Shown: positions 1 to 12,800, numbered from the stretch's first letter. The stretch is DNA of 64,000 nt from Tetranychus cinnabarinus (GCA_022266195.1 WHVY01000003.1:5084001-5148000); one strand, 5' to 3'. The notes: generated by a model not told the origin, from the letters alone. Made by a program: numbers and translations.

Positions 1-1847
1 GAAAATTTTAAAATTGATTGAACAGGTCCGAAAATTTCTTCTTTAGCGATAGCCATATGATCCTCAACATCAGCAAATACAGTTGGTTCAACAAAGAAGC
101 CTTTCTCTCCAATTCTTTTTCCTCCAGTCATAAGTTTGGCTCCTTCTTTAACTCCCATTTCAACCATTTTCAAAATCTTTTCCATCTGTTGTTGACTGAT
201 TTGTGGACCATGCTGAGTACTTTCAGAGAATGGATCGCCGACGATTCGTTCTTTTGCTAACTGAACACTTTTAGCAACAAATTCATCATAAATTGACTCA
301 TGGACATAAGTACGAGTACCTTAAAAAAATATAAGATGAAGTTGATGAAAATTATTCGATGGAATACTGAAAAGATGCTAACATAACATGAAAATAAGAT
401 TGGCTTACCAGCACAACAATTTTGTCCCATATTTGTGAATACAGCATTGTGTCCAATCTGTGCAGCTTGCGAAACTTGAAGAAAAACCAACTAATTATTG
501 AAAAAACCACAATATGATCAAAAAGTATTTATAATTTACCATCAAAATCATTAAAAATCACAAGAGGACTTTTTCCTCCAAGCTCTAAAGTAACTCTTTT
601 AATATTAGAAATCCCTGCTCCTTGCAAGACTAACCTTCCAACATCAGTTGAACCTGTGAACAAATTATATTAAATTAGAATTGCTTATTATTAACTTGCA
701 TTAAATTTTCTTTTTTCACCTGTGAAGCAAACTTTATCGATATCAGGATGTTGTACAATTGCTGATCCAGCCTCTGGTCCATAACTTGGTACGACATTAA
801 TTACTCCTGGAGGAAATCCAGCTTCAACAGTAAGAGATGCACAGTACAGTGCGGTCAACGGGGTCATATCAGAAGGTTTAAGGACAATCGTATTTCCGGC
901 TGCCAAACATGGAGCCCATTTCCAAGCTATCATCATGATTGGGTAATTCCACTAATAATCAAGTGATTAAAAATATTGCAGGAAATTTTATGAAAATTCA
1001 AACTAACCGGAATGATCTGTCCACAAACACCAATTGGTTCAGCTCTTGTAAAGGCAAATAATGGTCCATCTTTTAATCAATAGACAGAAAAAAATTATGA
1101 TGGGAAATATTCAAAAAGAATCAAAAATCTCACCAGCGGGTATTGTTTTTCCATGTATTTTATCAGCCAAACCAGCATAATATCGGAAAACGCAGGCTGA
1201 TGCCTCGATATCTCCAATCGCATCATTCAATGGTTTACCATTGTTTAAAGTTTCTAGTTTCTAATAATGTAAGCAAAGTTATTACTGTAATGGACAATGA
1301 AATCAGACTGAAAACAAACAATTGTTACTGTCTTCAAAAAGCCCAATCATACATTAAGAATAATTGTGTTGAAAAATGAAGTCAAACTTAATTTAAGGAT
1401 GAATTTAACTCACAGCTAGAGATAATTTTTCTCTTTCCAATAAATCAGCAAATTTATAAAGCAATAGACCCCGAGCGGAGCTATCCATAGTTCGCCATGT
1501 TGAGCCTAACTTGAATGCTTGTCGTGCTGCCTTCACCGCTTTGTCAATATCCTCCTAAATATGAAATCACATTTTAACTTGGGAACAGTTAAACACACAC
1601 AAGAAATCATACTTTGCCTCCTTTCTCGACAGAAGCAATCTTTCTTCCATCAATTGGACAGATAACATCAAATGAAGAGCCATGAGTGGCAGTACACCAT
1701 TCATTGTTAATAAAAATCTGTGAAAAATAGTAATCGAGATGAAATAGATTTAAATTTCTGAATTTAAATTTGAAAATAAATTTAGCAAAAAAATTGTCAT
1801 CGATAACTTACCTTAGTGTATTTTATGGTTGAAATAGCTTGATCCAT
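1..1847 (-). CDS. Aldehyde dehydrogenase (ALDH1A/ALDH2 class), 3' end cut by the window
   Basis: NAD-dependent oxidation of aldehydes to acids. Nine coding exons on the minus strand (plus coordinates, 5' first): 1812-1847, 1613-1717, 1414-1554, 1134-1260, 1008-1069, 720-951, 540-653, 409-474, 1-319. All have GT-AG borders and keep frame, giving 400 residues. The last ~100 residues (C-terminal oligomerisation region) lie outside the window. The start MDQAISTIKYTKIFINNEW begins where cytosolic ALDH1 proteins begin, with no mitochondrial presequence. The IPxDGPLFAFTRAEPIGVCGQ segment, the WNYP motif and the FTGST nucleotide-binding turn are present. The general base is Glu258 in ELGGKSP and the catalytic Cys is Cys292 in MGQNCCAG. 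The family is certain. The choice between retinal dehydrogenase-like and general cytosolic ALDH cannot be made from this sequence. Confidence 0.93.
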
Positions 1848-3120
1848 AATGTGACAGGCAGTTTTAGTTATTAACACTTCAACCAATGATTTTTATAGAC
1901 ACAATTAATGGCAAAATTTACGATTACGAATGATAATTCTATGATTGAAATATCAAATTAATTGCCTCATTAAAACAGATTGTCACAATAAACCTATTGA
2001 ATAAAAATGAAAAGCTTTTAAAACATTGAATTAACAAGTTCTCCATGAAGATGGCGTTGATCAAAGAAACAAGCAAATTTAAACGACTTTTTAAATTCAC
2101 TTGAGCTATCGTTCAATAATTTATCAATATCTCTCCGTCAAGCCATGTTTGTTCAGATTACACAGCTATAGATGGATATTTTTTGCATCAAACTGATTTT
2201 CATAATGATCTAATAACGGCCTATTAGGAAACGAAATTATTTCGGAAGAAATTTCTATTTCTGATCAACAACAGCACTTCGATTTACAGACAAACATCAC
2301 TCTGAGCGTTCTTATATAAAATTATATACAGAATCGAAGCCCATTTTTCACTGGTAGAAAAGATTGGCAAACATTTTCTCATATTTATGTATCGATATTT
2401 CTCTCGACAAATGGCTTTAAAACTTTGCGACTTTACATCCCAAGAATCGCATCTCTTACAATCATCATTCCACCAATTATAATATTTTAAGGTACAAAAG
2501 CGATTAAAGTGTGAACTTCAATCCACCGACTCTATCATAGACTGATTACCATAAAAATATTTCAAATTATCATCTTCGCAGGATTATCTTCTTATGAAAA
2601 TAGCTTTTTGAGCAACTTTAGATTTTTTTATAAAAAATAATGAAATTAAAGATTTCTATTTCTCTTTCTCTCTCTTAAGTCTTTTGTCGATAGAGCTCTT
2701 CGAGTTCCTCTTCGTACCAAAAGATCGTTTTCAAATGCTAGAAATGAATATCGCCCTTCTTTTTGTTTGTAGTTCCTGGTTTTTGCTTTCCATATTCAGT
2801 CCTCTTGCAATGTCGAACACGAATCTAAAAGACCTCGTGGATATTATATGATAGTGCTGTTGGAGTTTAATATTAGAGCCGTTCAACGATCCTAGTCGAT
2901 GAAATTATTGGAATTTTTTATTCTCTGTCGAACCAAAGTCTGATTTTATGGATTCCGTGAGTTATTGAAGGGTCTTGAAGGTCTTATTAGTGTCTAGTAT
3001 TAAACCATTTGAACGCTGAGAAACCACCACACCAATCAGAAAGGAGGAAAGGAAAAGACTAGAAATGAAGACAAGTAAAAATGCCTAGAATAGTGACTAA
3101 AACCGCAAACCCTACCACTG

Positions 3121-3151
3121 GATTGAAACTGGTAGGCTACCAGTTTCAATC
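3121..3151. repeat. Perfect palindrome, 15-bp arms around one G
   Basis: Arm 3121-3135 (gattgaaactggtag) is exactly the reverse complement of 3137-3151, with a single G at 3136 between. It lies in the intergenic region upstream of the ZNF800-like gene. No function assigned. Confidence 0.9.
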
Positions 3152-3451
3152 TCCTTTACCAAACAATCTGTGCTCAAAAGACTGTCTTTCTTTCGCTCTT
3201 TCTCTTTTACTTTCCACATTCACCTGAATTTTGCTTTTTGTTTTCCTTGTTTTTTCTCTATGCTATCTAACACGAACCAGTTTAATTATCATTGGACAGA
3301 TTCCAGGTAATGTTTTCTTGATAAATTATGTTAATTCAACCTTTCAGCTTTCATCTAATATATACTTTACAGGATATTTATGGGATAATTCTTTAATTAA
3401 ATAAAGATGTGACCAGCTTCAATAACATAGGCTCCCTCATTTTTGGATAAT

Positions 3452-3648
3452 CAACATCTTTCTGTTTTTGGTATCAATATCACGGTTCAATACTAAATGT
3501 AGCCATTGGATTGGTTTATTGTGTTCACGGAATAACCATTTCTTTGGCTTCAACAACTAATGCAAAATACCCTAGTCGGTCTTGGATATTTCTCCTAACA
3601 AGTGTGTATACCTTGTCTTTTGCTGTAACATTGATTGCTTTTGTTTAG
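3452..3648 (+). other. Unassigned hydrophobic open frame, possible exon or relic
   Basis: A 65-codon open frame bounded by stops and without an early ATG. Its translation is strongly hydrophobic, with two membrane-like stretches (around NVAIGLVYCVHGITISLA and WIFLLTSVYTLSFAVTLIAF) separated by a polar hinge. After its stop, an AG near 3705 is followed by another short hydrophobic open stretch ending in a stop near 3776. I could not build a spliced gene from these pieces or name a family. It may be chance, a pseudogene, or part of an unrecognised small membrane-protein gene. Confidence 0.2.
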
Positions 3649-3887
3649 CTAGCAAATGTGAACGAGATATTTTTTACTCTGTTTATTTTTGACTTGAATA
3701 TATAGGCGATTTTGTTATTTGTGTTGATGATTCGGAGAGAGATGCAACCTTTAGATAAAAAAGTGATACCAACCTAGTATGGTACAAAATTAATTCTCTG
3801 TTTACTTTCCATTCGGTTTCTTGCAAATGCTTTTCTCACCTCACTAATGTCTTTTTTTAATCTATTTTACAGACATATTTCAACATA

Positions 3888-6734
3888 ATGAAGTGCAAAA
3901 TAAATTCAGGAGATAAATCCAGGCTAACTCGGACCTCATCCACACGAGCCACTAAGTCTAACATTTCCTCAAGTGCATCATCTTCTCATCCCACTAATTT
4001 CAAAATTAAATTCAAACATGGTTTAAGCCTAAACAGCGACTCTTCTAATCATGGGAGTCGAACGCAAACAAGATCTTCGACATCTTCAACTGTATCGACA
4101 TCTAAAGGGAAAAGTGATATAAAAAATAATGATCACACTAGAGCTGCGATACGCGATGGTAGCAAAGAATCGAAAAAGGCTAAAGAAGATGTCCATAAAT
4201 GTAAATGTATTTGTTCAAACTGTGGATTATCTGTCAATGATTCAGGACCAGATGATCGAGATGTATCTACGATAAGAGAACCCATAAACTTGGGTACTAA
4301 TAATGTTCGTCAAATCCTTCAATGTGTTCATAATGGAACTCCTGAGATCAAAGATATCATTCTAAATGAGTGTAATATAATTTATGAATGTCGAATTTGT
4401 CGCAATTTATTCCGAAGCTTGGCCAACCTGCTTTCACATAAAAGATTCTACTGTAAAGATCATCAATGTGAAAACATGTTACTTTTTGATGATAGCTATT
4501 CAGATAGATTACTTGGTAACTATACTATTGGATCAAAAACACAAACAGACCAAAATACAGCGTCTCACCATCAACAGTCCGGAAGTAGAGATAGTCGTCC
4601 AATGGCAACTAAAACTTCAACTGAACAAAAAGAGACGTCCTTCAATTTTTCCGATAGTGAACATTCTAAGCAGTTATTAAAGTCATCTGAAGATAACGTT
4701 GCTTCAAGCAACATTCAACCTGATAAACTAGCTGCTAAACGGAAACATCTAGAGCTTTGCGTCAATAAATTGTTGCATGAAAAGCAATCCTCGAAGGTTG
4801 AATCATTAGTTCATCTGACTGAAATTTCTACAACAAAAAATGCTGTTCATCAAATCTATGAGACCAAGCCTAAAGAATCTGACAGCATCGATAACTACGT
4901 TCATAATAGTCGTTTTTCAAATCAAGATGGTGAGTTCCCAGCTCAAGAAGTCGAACAATCCTCTTTTTCTGTTCCTGGATCTCAAACCCATGAAGATTCC
5001 GTCAAACAAATGCAAACTGAAGTTTATAATATTGACGAAAATGCTAACCATTCAGTGGCCTGTGAAGAAACAGAATTAAACCTCCAAGAAACTAGTGGTT
5101 ACTCTCGGTCAATATCCTCTTTGGTATCGGATGACGAAGAATGTTCTGGAGAAAGTGTAATCATGAAATCTGCCTCTATAAGTGAGTTGGAAAATGAATC
5201 AATAGATGTTGAAGACGTTGTTGTCAATAAGGAATTGAGTCAGCAATCGATTCCTTCATCGCCATCTTCATCATCATCAAATCATTACCAGAGCCGAGAA
5301 CATACATCTATTCGCAATAAACCTAAGACTTTTAACGATGATTACGAAACTAAGTCCCCTTCTGCGATAGCCAATCTTCCTTGCTCGATGTGCAATTCCA
5401 AATTCAGTTCGAAAAAAACCTTAGCCGTACACATTCAAACAATACACAATATTCAAAGGCTTGTTTATCCTTGTCCCTTTTGTTGTTTAACCTTTAAACA
5501 ATTATTCAATGCAACTAGACATATGATGCAAGTTCATAGAAAGGGCAAAACCCAAGTTAAATACCTGCGAGAAGCAGTTAAACGTCGAGCTTATCCTGAA
5601 ACTAAAACTGATGTGATTGATGAAAGTGAAACCATTCATACCGACTATAATGATGATACTTATGGTACTGAAAATGAAAGCGATGTTAGCAGGGATACTG
5701 TTGATATGGATCAAGAAAAAGTAGATTGTTATCCACTTTCAAATGATATTCTGAAAACGACGCCATCAGAATTGGAGCTTGTACCAATTAAAGTTGGCAA
5801 AAGTTCTAAAAGAAAAAGCTGTGATAAATCTAGATCAGAGTACAAATCAACAACTGAAATAACATCCGATGAAACAAATGCTTATAAAAACTTTGGTAGC
5901 GAAAATACCAATGATGTGGAATCAAATTTGCAACAAACAACAAATACTACTTCTACTCATTCAGTAGACAAGGATGCAAAACCAAGCGTTAACCAAGAAA
6001 AAGTCCGTCGAGTTGATCCCATCATATTCACATGTATCAATAATTGTGGTAAATATTTTATCAAAGCCGACAGTAAAAATCAGCATGAAAAAGGATGTTC
6101 TAAACCTGATGAATGTGAAAAGGAAATTAATACTGAGCAAAAAATTATCTCACCTACAGCGTATAGAAATTTAAATTCAAATGAGAATCTAGATCTAGTT
6201 ATTCCTGATTCTATCTATAATGAACTCGAAAAGGTTGGAAACTTGAATACCCTTCAATGTAACAATTGTCCTGATTTGCAGTTTGATTCTAAGACTAACC
6301 TGATTGAGCATCTCGTTAAACACAAAGGCTATGAGATATTTAAATGTAAAAAATGTGCTTATCAAACACTCGATCGAACCGAATTAAATAATCATTTAAA
6401 TAATACGCATGGCAACCCAGAAATATTGCGAGAAAACTGTACAATTAAGGTTTCAACACCTAATAATAGTAGTTCCTCAGGTGAGTAATTACAATTTAAA
6501 AAATATCTTTTGTTCATTTTGACTAATTTTTTCTTTCCTTTTCTGTATCTACCAGAATTGACCGCGAAAAAAGACGCTTTCCAACCATTTAAAGAAGATT
6601 CTCAAGAAGTAAAAAAGCCACATGAATCCAAATCGTCTGAAAAATCTATATCATCTGGAATAGTATTACACTTGCGGCCTAAATTGAGTCGAAATCGGAA
6701 GAAGAAAAAAATTTACGAGATTGTTGGAGATTGA
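3888..6734 (+). CDS. C2H2 zinc-finger protein, ZNF800-like
   Basis: Two coding exons, 3888-6480 and 6556-6734 (GT-AG, phase 1), give 923 residues. An AG near 3872 suggests an upstream non-coding exon. Residues 1-130 are Ser/Thr/Lys-rich with a small Cys cluster (CKCICSNC). A C2HC finger at about 168-190 (ECRICRNLFRSLANLLSHKR, then YC) is the part I associate with vertebrate ZNF800; this rests on memory of the motif. Two adjacent C2H2 fingers start at Cys499 and Cys529. A degenerate finger follows (CINNCGKYF), then two fingers at about 791 and 820. Long acidic, Ser-rich linkers separate them. The C-terminus is basic (LSRNRKKKKIYEI). The paired fingers suggest a nuclear DNA-binding regulator. 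Zinc-finger protein is certain, ZNF800 orthology is likely. Confidence 0.85.
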
Positions 6735-7371
6735 GGTCATTAATTGCGTTAGCAAATAACGGAACATTTGATATGAAAAGGCTATGTAAAGGTTACCTCA
6801 GAATTATTTATATATTTGTTATAATCACAATTATTAACTAGTGCAACAATCTGAAATCATGAGGAAATAATTAATAGATTCTGGTCAAAAGGGCCAAATG
6901 TAATGAAACCCTCCTTCAATCCATGCATAAGCTTTATGCAATATTTTCTTAACCTGATGATATGTAAATTAATTAAGTCACGATAATGCCAAAACGGAAT
7001 GTATTTAACAAATATTATAATGTTAAAAAAAAGATTTTTTGATTCAATTTCAAACATCTTCAATTTATTGCTTCAAATTGTTGCCTTGTTGACAATTTAT
7101 TTCTTTCGATTTTTTTAATTTAGGTCTAACTGTTTGAGGATTAAGAGTGGATTAATTATAAAAATAAAGTTTATAATTTTTAGCGATTAAATGAAATGGC
7201 TGCAACTCGGCTTTACCAACTCAACTTCAACTTGAAGTCTTCAATGTTTCTAGCCGACGGCTAAACACATGGCTTAGCTTGAAAAATATAAAAAAAGTAA
7301 ATAGTTCAGCACGTGAATCTTTTTTAATATTTGTGATCGTTTATATTTTATACGAAGTCTCTTGATAAATA
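6735..7371. other. Short intergenic, ZNF800-like 3' end to PRMT3
   Basis: AT-rich DNA that presumably carries the 3' UTR of the zinc-finger gene and the promoter of PRMT3. No further gene seen. Confidence 0.6.
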
Positions 7372-8917
7372 ATGACTTCAAAAAATGATTTAGATAGCGA
7401 TTCAACTAGTGGATCTGATGATGATTACATAGAAGAACCTTACGTAGATACATCTTTAGAAGGATTATGTTTATTCTGTGACCAGATCGAGATCAATGGT
7501 GATAGTTTACTTTTGCATCTGAAAAATGTACACTCTATTGATTTAAAAGATATTTGTTCAACAAATCATGTTGATTCTATTTTATACATTAAACTTATCA
7601 ATTTCATTCGCTCGTGTAAAGTTGAACCCGCTCAGCTCAAAGAGATTTTGAGCAAAGATGATTGGAAAGAAGACCTTTATATGAAACCAGTAAAAGAAAA
7701 TGATCTTTTATTAACTTTAGGTGAGTTTTTAAAATTTTCAGTATTTATCAATTTCGTTAAAATTGACTTTTTATCTTAATTTTTCAGATATGGCTGATGA
7801 TTCAGATGATGATGCTGATATTAATTGTAGTGAATTAGTTCAAAATTTACCAAAAGTTGACGTTCAACAACAAGCAATGTTCCTTGAAGAATATAAAAAA
7901 ATGAGATCTTTGATCTTTGATCTGAGTCAAATTGATGAACCTAGATCGTCTCATCATGATTTGGATAGTGATAATTACTTTTACAGTTACTCACATCACT
8001 CGATTCATTGGGAAATGCTTTCAGATCGACCTCGAACAGAAGCATACAGCCAAGCAATAGACTCTAACACTAATAATTTTCTCGGTAGTACAGTTCTTGA
8101 TATTGGATGTGGAACTGGAATTTTATCTTTGTTTGCTTGCAAATCAGGAGCTGCTAAGGTTGTCGCCGTTGACCAAAGTGAAATTATTTATTCTGCTATG
8201 GACATTGCTCGGGAGAATGGATATGAAGACTCTATTGTTTTTAAAAAAGGAAAACTAGAAGATTTAGAATTGAATGAAAAGTTTGACATAATTGTATCCG
8301 AATGGATGGGCTATTTTCTCCTTTTTGAAGGTATGCTTGACACTGTTATCAAAGCTCGTGATAAATATCTGAAACCAGGAGGTTTAATGTTACCAGGATC
8401 TTGTACTCTTTACATGGCTGCCTTATCTAATGAACAAATTTACAATGAACGTATCAATTTTTGGAATGATGTTTATGGATTCAAAATGACTTCCATGAAG
8501 AAAGATGTCCTCAGTGAAGTTTTGGTGAAGGATGTAAACAGTGGGTCCGTTATCAGTGATGTTTTTGAGATTAAAACCTTTGACATAGGAACATGTACAA
8601 TTGAAGAGGCTCAAATCGTACAAAACTCTTTCCAATTGAGGATGACTTCATCGGGTGCAGTTCATGGTTTGGTTTTTTGGTTTGACTGTTATTTCACTGT
8701 AGACAAAAAGTCCCCTATATCTCTCAGTACATCACCACATGCTGAAGCTACACACTGGAAACAATCTATTCTATTACTGAAGGAGCCAATTCAATTAAAC
8801 TCTGGTGAATTATTGACTGGTGAAATTAAAATCAATCGAAGTTGTGATGATTTCCGTTCTTTGCAAATATTATTAACCATAGATGGAAAAGGATCACAAA
8901 AGTTCATCATGAATTGA
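7372..8917 (+). CDS. PRMT3: Protein arginine N-methyltransferase 3
   Basis: Two exons, 7372-7720 and 7788-8917 (67-bp intron, phase 1), give 492 residues; human PRMT3 is 531. PRMT3 makes asymmetric dimethylarginine, classically on ribosomal protein S2 in the cytosol. The N-terminus is acidic, followed by the single C2H2 finger that distinguishes PRMT3 from other PRMTs (CLFCDQ ... LLLHLKNVH, residues about 35-55). The SAM-binding motif I VLDIGCGTGILSLFACKSGA begins near 218. The double-E loop SEWMGYFLLFEGM is near 287 and the THW loop (ATHWKQS) near 437; both are intact, so the enzyme should be active. The acidic segment at the start of exon 2 links finger and catalytic core. AATAAA at 9015-9020 is a candidate poly(A) signal. 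Confidence 0.95.
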
Positions 8918-9236
8918 TGATGACTCGTCCAACTGTTTTCCTATAAATTAAATTTTTGTATTTTGTTGAATTGCGAAATGAGAAGAATAATTTTTTAACT
9001 TCTTTCAAAGTATGAATAAATTAACAAACGAAACGCATCACATTCTGATGATTCGTATTAAATTAATCATATTAAGAAACTACTAGAAAATCATTCATTC
9101 GAGCCATTTCATCGAAAATTATTCTATGCACATTTTTCTCACTAGAATTTAGAATCAGAGCTTGAAGAAAAAAATATCGATATCGGCTGTTGAAATAAGT
9201 CTTTATGTTTATATTGCAGTATTGAACCTTCCTAGT

Positions 9237-9355
9237 GTCTACGACCATACCAGACTGAAAGCACCGGATCCCGTCCGATCTCCGAAGTTAAGCAGTTTCG
9301 GGCCGGGTTAGTACTTGGGAGGGAGACCACTTGGGAACCCCCGGTGTTGTAGACT
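9237..9355 (+). rRNA. 5S ribosomal RNA
   Basis: A 119-nt match to the animal 5S consensus: ACGACCATACCA near the 5' end, GTCCGATCTCCGAAGTTAAG with the A-box region, and GGTTAGTACTTGGGAGGGAG with the C-box region. Helix I closes over nine pairs, GTCTACGAC with GTTGTAGAC. A T6 run at 9355-9360 is a normal RNA polymerase III terminator. Only one copy is present here. Confidence 0.95.
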
Positions 9356-9879
9356 TTTTTGTATCATTTTGATATGAAATACCAAAATTAATCCAAATTG
9401 AATGGATATGGATGGACATTCAAAGACATTTAGGCTTCCAAATTAATGCGCATCTTTTTTCATATTAATATAAACTACAATTTATAGAATAGCACTTTTT
9501 AATCGACTGTTGTAAATTAATAAATATATCAACTTTATTGAAGTACTGTAATACATTTTGATTTCTTTAGAAGGCGCTAACTGTTGACAGTAACCAAAAT
9601 TAAATTACATTTAATAAATAGATGAATTAATAAATAAAATAAATTATGACAGGAAAATGATTTGTATAAATATTTGATTGAACAACAAGTTGAATTAAAA
9701 TTTGTGAAAGCCAAAATATCAGTGGTTACTGTTTATAGCAAAGTTGATCAAACCCTCAATTAGTCAATAATAAACGGTTAGACGAGCAGCTATTTTGATC
9801 AGTGTCCTCTAAACGTTTAAAATTGGACCATAAGCTAATTGGCAGTTTCAAACAAAACCATTAAATGCTTTTGAAAAAT
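9356..9879. other. Intergenic between 5S rRNA and the LRR gene 3' end
   Basis: AT-rich, includes the 5S terminator and the presumed 3' UTR of the minus-strand LRR gene. Nothing else recognised. Confidence 0.6.
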
Positions 9880-12800
9880 TCATTTGCAGCCAAAATCTTG
9901 ATATAATCGTGGATTGTTATCTCTATCATCCAGCCACCATTTGTTCAGTTTATTTTCACATTCAATAGGATTTGAATTGGGTGCAGATGGATCAATTACA
10001 TGAAGACTGTTGCCCAAAGCCAGGAAAAGTCTGAACGGTTCCTCTGGTATGTAAGTCATTAAATTTTGTTGCAATTCCAATCGAACTTTTCTCGATTTAT
10101 TTTTAAGGAAGGCATCCATACGTATTTGGTCAGCTTTCATCTTGTTGTTCCGTAAGTTAATAACAACTGGATTAGTATTGTTACGCTCTTCAATGAAAAA
10201 GGTTCCTCGGGTAATATAACCAAGCTGGTTGAGTCTCATGTTGAGCAGTTGAAGATTAGCTAAATTAGAGAAACAATTGTCTTGCACTTGCATAATGGCA
10301 TTGTTGTGAAGGTAGAGTCTTTGAAGAGAAACCAAATCAGAGAAGACATTTTTAGGTATAAAGGTTAACTTGTTTTGGAAGAGGTTTAAAATTTTCAAAT
10401 TATTGAGTCCAACAAAGGTTTGACTTGAAAGAGTGTAAATGTAATTGTGTCCCAAATCGAGGTTAGTTAAATTGCGTAAATCTTTGAAGGCACGATCTGC
10501 AATAACATTGATTGAATTTAGGCGTAAATCAATTGTCCGAAGATTTTTGAGTCCTTTAAACGTGAATGGTTCAATCTTGGATATTCCATTGACTCCCAAT
10601 TTAAGTTCATTCAGGTTAGCCAAAGGTATAAAGATGTTGCCATTTAGTGAAGTAATCTTATTATTGTACAAATCCAGTGAATTTAATTCAGGTAAACCAG
10701 TAAATGCATTTGGTGATATAGTTGCTATCTCATTACCATTCAAGTCAAGATTCTTGAGAGCTTTCAACCCTTTCAACAGATCAGCATCCAGACGGGTCAA
10801 CTTGTTATTACCCAAAGCAAGGGAACGTAAATTGTCAAATGGCTCAAAAACATCCAACTCAATTGTATCAATCTTATTGTAGCTTAAATCCAATGATTCC
10901 AATTTGTTTAGACCAAAAAACATGTCCTTTTTCAATTTATGAACTGTATTCCGAGACAAGTCAAGATTTCTCAGTTCAATTAGATCAGCTAATCCCATTG
11001 CTTCAATATCACGGATTTTGTTAGCAACCAAATCAAGTGTTTTCAAATTATCTAAACCAGTAAATGTTTTACGAACAATAATTTCCAAATTGTTTTCATT
11101 CAAATACAGGCCTTCCAAGTTGATGAGACCTGCAAAAGCTTCACTGTCAATGTATTCAATACGATTCTCAAGTAAGTTGAGATACTTGAGGTTGGTTAAT
11201 TTGTCAAATGCTCGAGATGGAATCCGCTTTAATTTGTTTTTGGATAGATTGAGTGCCTTCAATGAGGTTACAGATTGTAAACATTTATCTGGAACGAAGC
11301 TGATGTTATTGTCCGACATGTCAATAGATTGAATTGTGAGTAAACCATCAAAACCATTGTCACAAACTGTTGTGATCCTGTTGGAACCCAATGATAACTC
11401 TTGTAAACCTCTGAGCTCATTAAAAGCATAACAAGCAATATCAGACAAATTATTTTTCTTGAGATTTAGTATATTCAAGTTAGCCAAGCCAATAAAGGTT
11501 TCCGATGAGATTGAGTCGATATCATTGGCATCTAAGTCCAGAATGGTTAAATTTTTCAATTCTCGGAACAAACCAGAAGGAATATTGTGTAGTTTGTTCC
11601 CTGATAAGGTGATTGTCTTGATATTGGATAAATCACGGAATGAGGTTTCGCATATGAAGTTTATCTGGTCATACCATAATTCAAGAGTCTCTAGTTGACG
11701 AAGGTTGGAAAACAAATTACAGGTTATGTTAGATAAATCAGTGAATGCAATTTTAACGGCTGATAAATTAGGGATCCGTTGGAAAGTGTCATCTCTCATG
11801 GTTAGCATGGATCCACCGTGAAAGGCCATCTCGAGTTTCTTGGGTACATAACTGGCTGCCTTTTCAATGCAGTAACGATCAATAAAATGATGACCTGTAA
11901 AGATTGGACAATTTTTGTAAAAGGAAAAGATTATTATTAGCAAAATTCAATCAATTTTTCCTTTTTTTAATGGTTACTCAAAGATTGAAACAAGATGAAA
12001 TGTTGTAAAAAAGAGGAAGATGAGTTCAGGGAAATGATTGAGAAGAAACAAGAAATTCGGGTTAAATCAGGAAAAGACATTTAAGTTAAGCTTTTTAGCT
12101 GCTTCTTACTATGCTTCAAATTCAATATCGACTATGTTAAGGTCAAATTTAACCGTTGGCTGATTATTAGATAATAATTCATTATTATTTTTTACTTTAA
12201 CATTGCATTAGTGTCTAAATACAATACAATTCAAAGCAAACAATCAATATAATTTAAAAGACGATATTTTCGTTACAATAAAGATGGCAAATAATTTGTT
12301 GCTTATTGTTTCACTAACATTTATACAAAAGTTGAATAATAAATTTGTATTGCTCATTTATTACCCAGCAATTCAAAGTCTTACAATTAACATTAACATA
12401 ACAGTACACAATAGTATACAATAGCAATTGGTTGTTCAACTCTTGCTTGTTTCAATTCAAGTTATCGGCGGATTTCTCAGTCAGCTGATTTTTCTATTCA
12501 CGATCAGGTCTTAATTGTTGAATTTAGTTTTAAATGCAGACTTAAATCAAACTTAATTTTTCTACATGTTTTATGCGTTCAACTAATCAGTGGATAACTT
12601 TGGATATAGCAAAGGATTTAGTCAAAACCCTAACCATAAACCAAATAAAGCTTGAAAGCTTGAAGGGTGATTTTATTATACCAAACAATCAAACGGAGAG
12701 AAAGTTAACCGTTAATTTATCAAATCAAATGGCTTTAAATGTGGTGAGTATCTAATATAACCTTATAATTATAAAATTGCTCAGTAATAATGTTTTGTTT

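Larger units (their letters stand above)
1848..3887. other. Intergenic, 2.0 kb between divergent ALDH and ZNF800-like genes
   Basis: No gene recognised. It should contain both divergent promoters and probably a 5' non-coding exon of the plus-strand zinc-finger gene, because a polypyrimidine tract and AG lie just before its ATG (acceptor near 3872). A possible donor CCAG|GTAATG sits near 3308. A perfect palindrome lies at 3121-3151. An unassigned hydrophobic frame lies near 3452-3648. Confidence 0.5.

Noticed and set aside
10445..11698. Several plus-strand open frames of 60-145 codons across the LRR gene
   Set aside because: They are antisense shadows of the repetitive LRR coding exon; their regular Lys/Arg/Ser pattern follows the repeat on the other strand.
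12573..12755. 60-codon plus-strand frame inside the LRR gene intron
   Set aside because: Ordinary length for chance in AT-rich DNA, no recognisable motif and no splice context that extends it.
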